64,000 nucleotides of DNA from Streptomyces venezuelae (GTDB lineage: Bacteria > Actinomycetota > Actinomycetes > Streptomycetales > Streptomycetaceae). A model generated the notes under the pieces. That model saw only the letters and a list, made by a program, of their open reading frames with translations. It made no database searches and was not told the origin of the DNA. The position numbers and the translations under genes are program-made. The stretch's first letter is position 1, and every line of letters starts with the position of its first letter. Of this stretch, positions 14,019 through 22,560 are shown piece by piece. The stretch is from assembly GCF_008642375.1 (NCBI RefSeq), contig NZ_CP029194.1, positions 310,001 to 374,000 on the forward strand. The letters run 5' to 3'.

Positions 14019-16814
14019 GTGGTGTCCGTGGTACCTGTCGTGTCGTCGTCGGCCGTCGCGTCGGCCGAGTCAGCCGAAGCCCCGGAACCCGCCGAGTCCG
14101 GGCGGTCAGCGCGGCCCACCGTCGCCGTCGTCGGCGCGGGCGCGGCCGGTGCGCTCGTCGCCGTCCAGCTGTGCGAGGCGGCGGCCCGGCGGCGCGTCGC
14201 GCTCGACCTGGTCCTCGTCGACCCGGCGCCGGAGGCGGGCAGGGGTGTCGCGTACGCCACCGCGGTGCCCGAGCACCGGCTCAACGTGCCCGTCGGCGGC
14301 ATGAGCTGCTACCCGGACGACCCCGGACACTTCCGGCGCTGGCTCTGCCGGCACGGCGAATCCACCGTCACGGCGGCGGACTTCGCCTCCCGGTACCGCT
14401 ACGGCTCGTATCTCGCCGACACGCTCGGGCGCGCCGTCATCGCCGCGCACGGCACGGTCTCCGTACGGCGGCTGCGCACCCGGGCGACGGGGTGCGCCGA
14501 CGCGGCCGGGGGGCGCCTTGAGCTGCGGCTGGCCGATGGCGGGACGGTGACGGCGGACAGCGTCGTCCTCGCCACCGGGCCCGCGGCGGGCAGGGCGGGC
14601 TGGGCCCCGGCCGAGCTCGTGGCCTCCGAGCGGTTCGTCTCACGGCCGTGGGCTCCCGGCGCGCTCGACGCCGTCGGCGACGCGGACGACGTGCTGCTCG
14701 TCGGCACGGGTCTCACCGCCGTCGATCTCGCGCTCGTCCTCGACCGTCCCGGCCGTACGGTGCACGCCGTGTCGCGGAGCGGGCTGCTCCCCCAGCCGCA
14801 CGCGGTCGCCCCGCTGCCCGCCGTCCCGCCGCCGCCGGGCCTCGCCGGGCTCCCCTTCCACCGCCTCCGCCGGGAGCTGACGCGGCACTTCGCCGCCACC
14901 CGGCGCGTGCACGGCGACTGGCGGCCCGCGCTCGACGGGCTGCGGCCGGAGATCGTACGGCTCTGGCAGGGCCTCACCGACGACGAGCGGGCGGAGTTCC
15001 TCGGGCGCGACGCCACCCCGTGGAACGTGCACCGGCACCGTATGGCGCCGTCCACGGCCGAGACGGTCGCCCGGGCCCGGGCCGCCCGCAGGCTCCGCAT
15101 CCACGCCGGCCGGGTCGCCGCCGCGGCACCCGGACAGGACGGGGGCCTCGTCGTCTCCCTCGCCGACGGCCGTGAGCTGCGCGTGGGCTGGGTCGTGGAC
15201 TGTACGGGGCCGGGGCTGCGGGCCGACGCCGGCGGCGACCCGCTGTGGAGCGGGCTGCTCGCCGACGGTCTCGCCGTACCCGGGCCGCTCGGCATCGGCG
15301 TCTCCACCGACCAGGGACGGCTGCTCGACGCCGACGGCCACCCGGGGCGGCCGCTGTTCACCCTGGGGGCGTCCCGCCGGGGCGAGCTGTGGGAGACGAC
15401 CGCGATCCCCGAGATCCGCGCCCAGGCGAAGGAGGTCGCCGAGGCGGTGCTCGCACCGCTGACGGGCGCTCCGCGACCGGTGCGCCGGCGCCCCACCGAC
15501 CAGTTCGGGCTGCCGCTGTCCACGCACGCCGCCGCGGCGGCGTCCTTCCGGAGCGGGCTCGGCCGGGTGATCACCGTACGGGCGAAGGCTGCCGAGGCGT
15601 TCGCGCGGGCCACCGAGCTGGATCCCGGCTTCGCGCTCGGGCACGCCGCGCTCGCCCTGCTCGGTCACGAGTGCGGGGCGGACGTGGACGTCGCCCGGGA
15701 GCTCGCGGACGCCCAGCGCAGCGTGCGGGAGCGGGGGGACGAGCGGGAGCGGTCGTTCGTCGACGTCGTCACGCGCCGCATCACCGAGCACGAGGCCCCG
15801 GGAGCCGGCGCGGGCCGCGGAGCGCGCGCGGGTGACGGCGACACGGCGCTCTTCGACCACCTCGCCCGCTACCCCGGCGACGCGTTCGCGCTCGGGATCG
15901 CGGTCCCGACCATCGCCTTCTCCGGCATCGCCGACCTCGACGGGAGCCGAGCCCTCGGACTGGTGGAGCGGACCGCGCCCGCCTACGAAGGGCACTGGTT
16001 CCACACCTCGCTGCTCTCTTTCGTCCGGCAGGAGCAGGGACGGATCGCGGAGGCCGGGGAGCTCGCGCGGGCGGCGCTCGCCGAGGAACCCGCCTCCGGC
16101 CACGCCGTGCACGCCCTCGCTCATGTCCACTACGAGTCCGGTGACCACGGCGCCGGCCGGGACTGGCTCGATGGCTGGATCGGCAACCAGGGGCGGGGCG
16201 CCGTGCACCGGGCGCACTTCTCCTGGCACGTGGCGCTCCACGAGCTGGCCCTCGACGACTCCGCCGCCGTGCGCCGCCGCTGGTTCGCGCAGCTGGCGCC
16301 GGGTCAGGTGAACGGGGTGCGGGCGCTGGTCGACTCCGGGTCGCTGCTGTGGCGGGCCCGGATGTCCCGGAACTGGACCGGTCGCGTGCCCGTCGACGGG
16401 GTGCTCGACGCGGTCGCCCGCGAGCTCGTCGAGCGGCCCGCGACGGCGTTCACGGCGCTGCACAGCGCCGTCGCGCTCACCGCCGCGGGCGATCTCCCGG
16501 CGCTCCGCCGCCTGAGCACGCACGCGGCCGGCGCGGACCCGGTGCAGCGGGAGGTCATCGTCCCCCTCTGCGGCGCGCTGGAAGCCGTGCTGGAGGAGGA
16601 ATGGGCGACGGCGGTACGGGAGCTGCGCGGGCTGCTGCCCTCGCTGCGCCGGGTGGGCGGCAGTGCGGCGCAGCGCGAGGTCATCGAGGAGACCCTGCTG
16701 TACGCCCTGGTCGAGGCGGGGCACAGCGACACGGCCCGGGACCTGCTGGAACAGCGTCTGGACCGGCGTGCGTCCCCGCTCGACCGGCGGCGGCTCGCCG
16801 GGCTGAGCGCGTGA
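14019..16814 (+). CDS. Fused FAD/NAD(P)-binding oxidoreductase (COG4529-like) and TPR protein
   Basis: A 931-residue two-part protein. The N-terminal 490 or so residues are an FAD_NAD_binding_9-type oxidoreductase with the dinucleotide motif 'VAVVGAGAAGALVAVQL' and 'DDVLLVGTGLTAVDLAL', ending near 'IPEIRAQAKEVAEAVL'. From about residue 505 ('PTDQFGLPLSTHAAAAASF') to the end it is a TPR38-like helical repeat protein, with 'RAKAAEAFARATELDPGFALGHAALALLGH'. As far as I recall these occur as separate genes in related genomes. GTG 14019 has GGAGG at 5-nt spacing; a TTG at 13980 is a weaker alternative. It is divergent from the Rrf2 regulator. Confidence 0.8.
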   Translation: MVSVVPVVSSSAVASAESAEAPEPAESGRSARPTVAVVGAGAAGALVAVQLCEAAARRRVALDLVLVDPAPEAGRGVAYATAVPEHRLNVPVGGMSCYPDDPGHFRRWLCRHGESTVTAADFASRYRYGSYLADTLGRAVIAAHGTVSVRRLRTRATGCADAAGGRLELRLADGGTVTADSVVLATGPAAGRAGWAPAELVASERFVSRPWAPGALDAVGDADDVLLVGTGLTAVDLALVLDRPGRTVHAVSRSGLLPQPHAVAPLPAVPPPPGLAGLPFHRLRRELTRHFAATRRVHGDWRPALDGLRPEIVRLWQGLTDDERAEFLGRDATPWNVHRHRMAPSTAETVARARAARRLRIHAGRVAAAAPGQDGGLVVSLADGRELRVGWVVDCTGPGLRADAGGDPLWSGLLADGLAVPGPLGIGVSTDQGRLLDADGHPGRPLFTLGASRRGELWETTAIPEIRAQAKEVAEAVLAPLTGAPRPVRRRPTDQFGLPLSTHAAAAASFRSGLGRVITVRAKAAEAFARATELDPGFALGHAALALLGHECGADVDVARELADAQRSVRERGDERERSFVDVVTRRITEHEAPGAGAGRGARAGDGDTALFDHLARYPGDAFALGIAVPTIAFSGIADLDGSRALGLVERTAPAYEGHWFHTSLLSFVRQEQGRIAEAGELARAALAEEPASGHAVHALAHVHYESGDHGAGRDWLDGWIGNQGRGAVHRAHFSWHVALHELALDDSAAVRRRWFAQLAPGQVNGVRALVDSGSLLWRARMSRNWTGRVPVDGVLDAVARELVERPATAFTALHSAVALTAAGDLPALRRLSTHAAGADPVQREVIVPLCGALEAVLEEEWATAVRELRGLLPSLRRVGGSAAQREVIEETLLYALVEAGHSDTARDLLEQRLDRRASPLDRRRLAGLSA

Positions 16815-16876
16815 CGGTGCGCCTGACGGAGCGGCTCACGGGAGAGACCGCGGCGGCGATGTGAGGGAGCGTCACG

Positions 16877-16908
16877 GGAGGGGCGGGGGCCACGGTCCCC
16901 GCCCCTCC
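16877..16908 (+). terminator. Hairpin terminator after the FAD/TPR gene
   Basis: GGAGGGGCGGGG and CCCCGCCCCTCC (12-bp arms) with an 8-nt loop, starting 63 nt after the stop codon. It is a typical Streptomyces stem without a long T-run. Confidence 0.75.
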
Positions 16909-16932
16909 TTCGTGTTGCGCTCCTACTCTCAG

Positions 16933-16952
16933 ATGTAGTACTTCTTATACAT
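16933..16952 (+). promoter_or_regulatory. Palindrome overlapping the XRE start codon
   Basis: ATGTA-N10-TACAT (16933-16937 and 16948-16952) overlaps the ATG of the XRE gene. There is no ribosome site upstream, so the transcript may be leaderless. The palindrome is a plausible autoregulatory site. Confidence 0.4.
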
Positions 16953-17196
16953 GAGCGAGCAGGTGCACAACAGGCTGGCAGTCGTACGGGCCGAGCGGAA
17001 GGTGTCGCGACAGGCACTGGCCGAGGCAGTGGGCGTCCACTACCAGACCATCGGCTACATCGAGCGCGGCCAGTACAACCCCAGCCTCGACCTGGCCCTG
17101 AAGGTGGCCCGGTTCTTCGGGCTGCCGGTGGAGGCGCTGTTCTCCCTGGAGCCGTTCCAGCCGCTCACCGACGAGGTCTACGGGAGGAAGCAGTGA
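16951..17196 (+). CDS. XRE-family DNA-binding protein
   Basis: An 81-residue Cro/CI-type protein: 'KVSRQALAEAVGVHYQTIGYIERGQYNPSLDLALKVARFFGLPVEALFSLEPF'. This form is usually coupled to a downstream membrane protein, as here: its stop TGA shares a base with the next ATG. No Shine-Dalgarno precedes the ATG, which suggests a leaderless transcript. It likely represses its own two-gene operon. Confidence 0.9.
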   Translation: MSEQVHNRLAVVRAERKVSRQALAEAVGVHYQTIGYIERGQYNPSLDLALKVARFFGLPVEALFSLEPFQPLTDEVYGRKQ

Positions 17197-17720
17197 TGAC
17201 CACGACGCGCTACGACCGGCACATGTACGCGCTGATGAACGACCGCCGCGCGGCTGCGGTCCACGCCACCACGACCCGGCGCCGGCTTGCCGTCACGGCC
17301 CATGTCGCCCTCACCGTCATCGGGGTGGGCGCCTGGATCGGCACGGTCTTCGGGCCCGACTGGGGACCGGCCCTCGTGGTCGCGGGCGCGCTGCTGCCCT
17401 GGGTCCTGCTCACCGGCGTCCTGAACGGCTCCACCCGCGGACTCCTCGAACTCCGGGGCCGGATGCTCGACGAGCGGCAGCTCGTGGAGCGCGACCGGGT
17501 GCGGGCTCTGGCCCACCGGATCACCCTGTGGCTGCTCGTGGCCGCGGCGATCGGGGCGGGCGCCTACAGCACCCTGGCGGATGCGCCTCTGCGTGCGGCC
17601 GTGACGCCCGTCCTCGTCGGCGTGCTTGCCGCGCACTGGATGATGCCGCTGTGGGTGGCGGCCCTGCGGGTCCAGGACGAACTCGGAGACACGGAGGACG
17701 AGTTCGCCGGGGCGCCCTGA
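17196..17720 (+). CDS. Four-helix membrane protein paired with the XRE regulator
   Basis: A 174-residue protein with hydrophobic segments at about residues 31-51, 60-80, 110-130 and 136-156 and no family I can name. A charged loop ('ELRGRMLDERQLVERDRVRALAHR') lies between segments 2 and 3. GGAGGA precedes the start; GTG 17193 is an alternative. The XRE/membrane arrangement mirrors the DUF2975 pair at 5.9-6.6 kb, although gene order is reversed. Function unknown. Confidence 0.82.
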   Translation: MTTTRYDRHMYALMNDRRAAAVHATTTRRRLAVTAHVALTVIGVGAWIGTVFGPDWGPALVVAGALLPWVLLTGVLNGSTRGLLELRGRMLDERQLVERDRVRALAHRITLWLLVAAAIGAGAYSTLADAPLRAAVTPVLVGVLAAHWMMPLWVAALRVQDELGDTEDEFAGAP

Positions 17721-17727
17721 GCGAAGC

Positions 17728-17761
17728 GCGCCGCCCGAGGAGGTGTCGACTCGGGCGGCGC
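17728..17761. terminator. Bidirectional hairpin terminator
   Basis: GCGCCGCCCGA and TCGGGCGGCGC (11-bp arms, 12-nt loop) lie between the convergent membrane-protein and VOC genes. Confidence 0.75.
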
Positions 17762-17776
17762 GGCGGAGAGCCGGTC

Positions 17777-18496
17777 TCAGCGGGGAGTCAGTACGCGGAA
17801 CTCGTTGCCGTCGGGGTCGGCCATCGTCACCCAACCGGTCCCGGCCGCGGGCGAGTCGACGACCGTCGCCCCGAGCTCGACGAGCCGGTCGACCTCCGCC
17901 TGCTGGTCACCGTCGGCCGGGGGTGCGAGGTCGAACCGCAGCCGGTGCCCGTCCCTCGGCATCATGGGCGGACCGCCCCAGGTGAACTTCGGTCCGCCGT
18001 GCGGTGAGCGGATCGCGGTCTCCTGGTCCTGGTCCCAGACCAGGGGCCAGCCCAGCGCCTTGCTCCAGAAGTACCCGACGGCCTGCGAACCGTCGCACGC
18101 GAGCGCTCCGATGAACCCGCAGTCGGCCAGGAAGTTGTTGCCCGGCTCGATCACGCAGAACTCGTTGCCTTCGGGGTCGGCGAGCACGACGTGCTCGTCC
18201 TCCGACGTCTGGCCGACGTCGATGTGCCGGCCGCCGAGTGCGAGCACCCTCGCCACGACCTCCCGCTGATCGTCGAGCGACGTACTGGTCAGGTCGAAGT
18301 GCATGGGGTTCTGGACCGTCTTCTTCGCCCGGCTCGGAAGGAAGCGGATCCGGAACCCGGTGTCGTCCACGGGGAGGAGCACGATGCCGTCGCCGGTCTC
18401 GTCGCTCACCTCCCAGCCCAGGAGGCCGGCCCAGAAACGGGCGAGAAGGGGAGGGTCGTTCGCGTCGATGCCGAGCGCGTGGAGATGGGACGTCAT
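17777..18496 (-). CDS. Two-domain VOC (glyoxalase/bleomycin-resistance-like) protein
   Basis: A 239-residue protein made of two VOC modules (about residues 1-118 and 122-239). Each ends in the family pattern 'ADPEGNEFCVIEP' or 'ADPDGNEFRVLTP'. Members bind a metal and act on thiol adducts or small metabolites, or sequester drugs. Substrate unknown. ATG 18496 is the only well-placed start. Confidence 0.85.
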   Translation of the reverse strand: MTSHLHALGIDANDPPLLARFWAGLLGWEVSDETGDGIVLLPVDDTGFRIRFLPSRAKKTVQNPMHFDLTSTSLDDQREVVARVLALGGRHIDVGQTSEDEHVVLADPEGNEFCVIEPGNNFLADCGFIGALACDGSQAVGYFWSKALGWPLVWDQDQETAIRSPHGGPKFTWGGPPMMPRDGHRLRFDLAPPADGDQQAEVDRLVELGATVVDSPAAGTGWVTMADPDGNEFRVLTPR

Positions 18497-18530
18497 TTCT
18501 CGGACCCTGCCCGAAGCGCTCCGGCCGATC

Positions 18531-18578
18531 AACCGATTAACCGAACAGTCGAACCACCGAACCGCCGAACCGCCGCTC
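18531..18578. repeat. Short degenerate CGAACC-type repeat
   Basis: Six or so irregular copies of a CGAACCGCC-like unit (for example CGAACCACCGAACCGCCGA) fill the gap between the VOC and TOPRIM genes. Simple-sequence character; no function assigned. Confidence 0.45.
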
Positions 18579-18582
18579 GCGC

Positions 18583-19212
18583 TCAGACGTTCGCCAGGAG
18601 CTCCTGGAGCGGGGCCGGCACCTGCCCGTCGTCGAGGGCCTCGACGAGGAGGGTGCCGTAGCGGATCTTGCGGCCCTTCTTCGTGCCGAGGAAGCGGCGC
18701 AACTGCTGGTGCCGGGAACGGCCCTGCTGCGCCGGCTGGTGCAGGAAGGTCTGCCAGGGGCGGAGGTCGCCCTCGGTCTCGACGATCTCCTCGACCCGCT
18801 CCGTGCCCAGCGCGCGGATGAGCTCGTCCTCCAGGTCCGCCGCGCACACGAACACGTCCCGCTCCGACACCCGCGCTCGCGTCAGACCCCGGTCGTAGAA
18901 GGGCTGTTCGCGCTCGTCGCACAGTCCCGTCAGGCGCAGGTCGAGTCCGGGAGGGCCGAGCAGCGCCGCGTATCGGCCGATGTTCATCGCCCCGCCCATG
19001 GACACCACGCACACGCCCTCGGAGGCGAGGTCGCGGCCACGGCGCGCGGCCAGGGCGTCGACGGCGGCGAGGTCGCTCAGTCCTTCGAGCAGCACCACCG
19101 TCCGCACCCCCAGTCGGGCCGCCAGCTCGCGCGCCCGCTCCCCCGCCGGCGCGTCCGGGCCGCCGCTCGCCCAGTCGCCGACCGCCGTCCGGAACTCTTC
19201 CATCTCCCGCAT
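18583..19212 (-). CDS. Stand-alone TOPRIM (OLD-like) domain protein
   Basis: A 209-residue protein with a TOPRIM fold. The catalytic Glu is in 'TVVLLEGLSDLAAVDALAARRG' and the acidic motif in 'LRLTGLCDERE', resembling the TOPRIM part of OLD-family nucleases, but the ABC ATPase half is absent. A basic C-terminal region follows ('QQGRSRHQQLRRFLGTKKGRKIRYG'), which may bind nucleic acid. It may be a nuclease or primase-like activity, or an orphaned module. The start is uncertain: ATGs at 19212 and 19203, neither with a strong ribosome site. Confidence 0.7.
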   Translation of the reverse strand: MREMEEFRTAVGDWASGGPDAPAGERARELAARLGVRTVVLLEGLSDLAAVDALAARRGRDLASEGVCVVSMGGAMNIGRYAALLGPPGLDLRLTGLCDEREQPFYDRGLTRARVSERDVFVCAADLEDELIRALGTERVEEIVETEGDLRPWQTFLHQPAQQGRSRHQQLRRFLGTKKGRKIRYGTLLVEALDDGQVPAPLQELLANV

Positions 19213-19282
19213 GGCGCGAGTCTGCCTCTCCGCCGACCGCACAGCACGGGAATTTCGGCGGCCGTCCCCGCGGTCAACTAGT

Positions 19283-19304
19283 CTAGGTAGACCTACCTAC
19301 CTAG
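19283..19304. promoter_or_regulatory. TetR operator CTAGGTAG-N6-CTACCTAG
   Basis: A perfect 8-bp-arm palindrome 12 nt before the TetR ATG; an overlapping 7-bp-arm register (TAGGTAG-AC-CTACCTA) also exists. Its position over the promoter suggests autorepression of the TetR/EamA operon. Confidence 0.75.
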
Positions 19305-19315
19305 TTTGGAGTGTC

Positions 19316-19900
19316 ATGAGCGCGAGCGGAAGGCCGCGTCCGGCCAGGAAGCGGCTGCTGGAGGCGGCTGCCCGCCGCTTCTACGCCGACGGGGTGGCGG
19401 CGACCGGCATCGACACGATCACCGCCGACGCGGGCGTCGCGAAGATGAGCCTCTACAACAACTTCGCCTCCAAGTCCGACCTCGTCCTGGCCTATCTGGA
19501 CGCCCGGCACGAGGAGTGGCTGCACCTCTACCGGGCGCGTCTGGAGCGGACCGAGGGGCCTCGGGACGGCGTGCTCGCGGTGTTCGACGCGTACGCCGAT
19601 CACGCGGCCTTCGCCTACGAGCACGGTTTCCGCGGGTGCGGCCTGCTCAACGCCGCCGCCGAGCTGCCGGCCGGGGACCCCGGCCGGGGCGTGGTGCGCG
19701 CCCACAAGGAGGAGGTCGAGCGCTTGATCGCCGGCCACCTGGAGGAGCTGCTGCCCGGGCGTCCCGCCGAGGCGCGCACGACGGCCGAGCACCTCGCGTT
19801 CCTCCTGGAGGGTGCGGTGGCCCGTGCCGGTCTGGAAGGCGACGGGGACCGGCTCCGGCACGCCCGCGCGCTGGCGGCGGCGCTGCTGGACCGGCTGTGA
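19316..19900 (+). CDS. TetR-family repressor of the adjacent EamA transporter
   Basis: A 194-residue TetR protein with helix-turn-helix 'GVAATGIDTITADAGVAKMSLYNNFASKSDLVLAYLDARHEEW', the sequence type seen in regulators of small exporters. The ATG has GGAG upstream. Its stop overlaps the GTG of the transporter gene (GTGA), so repressor and exporter are made from one transcript. The palindrome at 19283-19304 is the presumed operator. Confidence 0.9.
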   Translation: MSASGRPRPARKRLLEAAARRFYADGVAATGIDTITADAGVAKMSLYNNFASKSDLVLAYLDARHEEWLHLYRARLERTEGPRDGVLAVFDAYADHAAFAYEHGFRGCGLLNAAAELPAGDPGRGVVRAHKEEVERLIAGHLEELLPGRPAEARTTAEHLAFLLEGAVARAGLEGDGDRLRHARALAAALLDRL

Positions 19901-20916
19901 CGCGCCTCGCCGGGCCGGACCGGGCCGTGGGGACGGGCGCGCTGTGTGTTCTCGCGGCCTCGGTCCTGTGGGGTACGACGGGCACGGCCGCGACGTTCGC
20001 CCCCGGCGTGGGCCCGCTCGCCGTGGGCGCGGTCGCCATGGGGCTCGGCGGCCTCCTGCAGGCCCTCGTCGCCGCTCGGCAGATCCGCCGTCACGCGCTC
20101 CGCCTGCGCGGTCAGCGCGGGACCGTGCTGATCGGCGCGGCCTCCGTGGCGGTCTATCCCCTGGCCTTCTACAGCTCCATGCACCTGGCCGGAGTCGCCG
20201 TCGGCACCGTGGTGTCGATCGGCACCGCCCCGCTGGCCTCGGCGCTGATCGAGCGGGTCGTGGACCGCCGCCGGCTCACCCGCCGCTGGACGGTCGCGGC
20301 GGCGCTCGGCCTCCTCGGGACGGTTCTGCTGTGCGTCGCCGAAGCCGCCGCGCACGGGTCGGAGGGCTCGGGGCCGTCCACGGCGGAGACGCTGCTCGGC
20401 GTGGGTCTCGGCCTGGTCGCCGCCGCGACGTACGCCCTGTACTCCTGGGCCGCGCACCGCCTCATCAGCCGGGGGATCCCCTCCCGTCCGGCGATGGGTG
20501 CCGTCTTCGGGCTCGGCGGGCTGCTCCTGCTGCCCGTACTGCTGGTCACGGGCGCGCCGCTCGTCGGCTCCTGGCCCAATGCCGCTGTCGGCGTCTACAT
20601 GGCGCTGGTCCCCATGTTCGCCGGCTACGTCCTGTTCGGCTGGGGGCTGGCACGGGTGCCCGCCAGTAGCGCGACCACGCTGTCCCTGCTGGAACCGGCC
20701 GTCGCCGCCGTGCTGGCCGTGGTGGTCGTCGGCGAGCGCCTCCCCGGCGCCGGCTGGGCCGGCATCGCCCTCGTCGTCGCGTGCCTCGCCGTCCTGACCG
20801 CGCCGACGGGCGACGCCCGGCGGCGAAGCAGCGGGCAGCGGCCCGACGGGCCGGTCCGGGGGTCCGAGGCCGGCGACGCGGTGACGGCGACGGGGGTGAC
20901 AAGGACGGCCCCCTGA
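19897..20916 (+). CDS. EamA/DMT-family transporter
   Basis: A 339-residue membrane protein with about ten hydrophobic segments arranged as two EamA repeats ('ASVLWGTTGTAATFAPG...' and 'LGLVAAATYALYSWAAHRL...'), the usual drug/metabolite transporter topology. The last 35 residues are hydrophilic and cytoplasmic. It probably exports a metabolite sensed by the co-encoded TetR. GTG 19897 is coupled to the TetR stop. Confidence 0.9.
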   Translation: MTRLAGPDRAVGTGALCVLAASVLWGTTGTAATFAPGVGPLAVGAVAMGLGGLLQALVAARQIRRHALRLRGQRGTVLIGAASVAVYPLAFYSSMHLAGVAVGTVVSIGTAPLASALIERVVDRRRLTRRWTVAAALGLLGTVLLCVAEAAAHGSEGSGPSTAETLLGVGLGLVAAATYALYSWAAHRLISRGIPSRPAMGAVFGLGGLLLLPVLLVTGAPLVGSWPNAAVGVYMALVPMFAGYVLFGWGLARVPASSATTLSLLEPAVAAVLAVVVVGERLPGAGWAGIALVVACLAVLTAPTGDARRRSSGQRPDGPVRGSEAGDAVTATGVTRTAP

Positions 20917-20963
20917 CGCGTACGCCCGCAGCGCGGGAGGGCGAAGGCCTTGCCTGCGTGTGC

Positions 20964-22367
20964 TCAGTCCTCCAGCGGACGCGTGGCCGGGCCCTGGAGC
21001 ACCTTGCCGTCCGCGGCGAAGCGCGAGCCGTGGCAGGGGCACTCCCAGGTCTGCTCCGCCTCGTTGAAGCCCAGCTCGCAGCCCATGTGCGTACAGCGGC
21101 GGCCGGTCTGCCTGCCGGACAGGTAGTGACCGGCCACGGCGGCCTGCTGGCGGACCACTCCGGGCACCTCCCGGAAGGGCAGCCGTCGGCGGGGGTCGAC
21201 GAGCTCCGTCCACGCCGGGCGCGGCGCGCCGGTCAGGTGTGCGGTGAGCAGGCGGGACGCGGCGATCCCGTTGCTCAGGCCCCAGCCGCCGAATCCGGTG
21301 GCCACGTAGACGTGCTGGGTGTCGGGGTGCTCGTGACCGACGCACGGCAGGTCGTCCGCCGTGTGGACGTCCTCGGCGGCCCACCGGTGGACGGCGGGGG
21401 CTTCGGCGAAGCCGGGGAGCTGGGCGCTCGCCCAGCGCTCCAGGCGTTCGAGCCGGTCGTCCGCGCCCTCGGTGCCGGGTTCGAAGGCCTCGCCCGCGAC
21501 GATCAGCAGACGTCGTCCCCTGTCCAGCGGGGCGGTGCGCACGGAGCGGGTGCCGTGGTCGGAGGTCACGTACATGCCGTACGGCGCGTGGCGCTCCTCG
21601 ACGGGGGCGGCGATGACGAACTCGCGTCTCAGGGAGAGCCGCATGAGCAGGGTGGTGTGGCACCGGAGCGGGAACTGGGTGGCCAGGACGACGTCACTGG
21701 CGTGGACCGTGCCTCCGCTCTCCAGGGTGAGCCGGCAGTCGGCTCCCTCCCGGAGGTCCGTGACGCGGGTGCTCTCGTGGAGGCGGACGCCGTGTGCGAC
21801 GAGGTCGTCCGCGACGCCGAGGAGGAAGCGGCGCGGATGGAACTGGAGCTGGCCCTCGACGCCCACTGCCGCCGCGACGGGGTACGGCAGTCCCGTTTCG
21901 GTCACCGTGGCGGCCCGCAGGCCGGCCGCGGAGGCGGCGGCCGCCTCGGCGCGGATCTCCTCCACGCGCGTTTCGTCCACGGTGTACGTGTACGCCGGGC
22001 GGGCCTCCAGGTCCGCGTCGATCCCCAGCTCCTCGCAGATCCGCGTCACCTGCCGCAGGGCGTCCTCCTGGGCGTCGGCGTAGAGCGTCGCCGCCCCCTC
22101 GCCGTGGCGCCGGCGCAGGCGTTCGTAACACAGCCCGTGCAGGGAGGTCAGTTTGCCGGTGGTGTGCCCGGTGACCCCGGCCGCGATCCGGCCGGCCTCC
22201 AGCACCACCACGTCACGCCCGGCCCGGTTCAGCTCACGTGCGGTGCACAGCCCGACGATGCCCGCTCCGACGACGACCACGTCGGCAAAGAGGTCGCCCT
22301 CCAGCGGCGGGCGGGCCCCGCGGGGTGGGGCGGAGTCCATCCAGTACGAGGTTCCGGTCGCGGGCAT
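20964..22367 (-). CDS. FAD-dependent oxidoreductase with C-terminal Rieske domain
   Basis: A 467-residue fusion. The N-terminal DAO-type FAD domain shows 'DVVVVGAGIVGLCTARELNRAG' and the FAD end motif 'YVATGFGGWGLSNGIAAS'. A C-terminal Rieske 2Fe-2S domain has 'RRCTHMGCEL' and 'WECPCHGSRFAADG', with both Cys-His pairs intact. This architecture is widespread in actinobacteria; members are thought to oxidise amines or amino acids, but substrates are unproven. ATG 22367 has GAGGAG upstream. Confidence 0.9.
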   Translation of the reverse strand: MPATGTSYWMDSAPPRGARPPLEGDLFADVVVVGAGIVGLCTARELNRAGRDVVVLEAGRIAAGVTGHTTGKLTSLHGLCYERLRRRHGEGAATLYADAQEDALRQVTRICEELGIDADLEARPAYTYTVDETRVEEIRAEAAAASAAGLRAATVTETGLPYPVAAAVGVEGQLQFHPRRFLLGVADDLVAHGVRLHESTRVTDLREGADCRLTLESGGTVHASDVVLATQFPLRCHTTLLMRLSLRREFVIAAPVEERHAPYGMYVTSDHGTRSVRTAPLDRGRRLLIVAGEAFEPGTEGADDRLERLERWASAQLPGFAEAPAVHRWAAEDVHTADDLPCVGHEHPDTQHVYVATGFGGWGLSNGIAASRLLTAHLTGAPRPAWTELVDPRRRLPFREVPGVVRQQAAVAGHYLSGRQTGRRCTHMGCELGFNEAEQTWECPCHGSRFAADGKVLQGPATRPLED

Positions 22368-22560
22368 GACCTGCTCCTCTCGGCGGCCGGCCGTCAGGCG
22401 TCCACCCGGAACCGTCGCGCGCAGACGGTCGTCGCGCAGCTTCTCCTCGTTGCCAGTGTCCCTGCCGGTGACCGACCGGGCCAGCCAGGACAGCAGGACG
22501 GTCAGGACCATGACGCACGCGGCGGCCGCCGCTGCCGTCGGCCGTTGAGGGCGATGGATG

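Noticed and set aside
18531..18578. CGAACC repeats as a binding-site cluster or CRISPR remnant
   Set aside because: Units are irregular, very short and without spacers; they look like simple-sequence drift.
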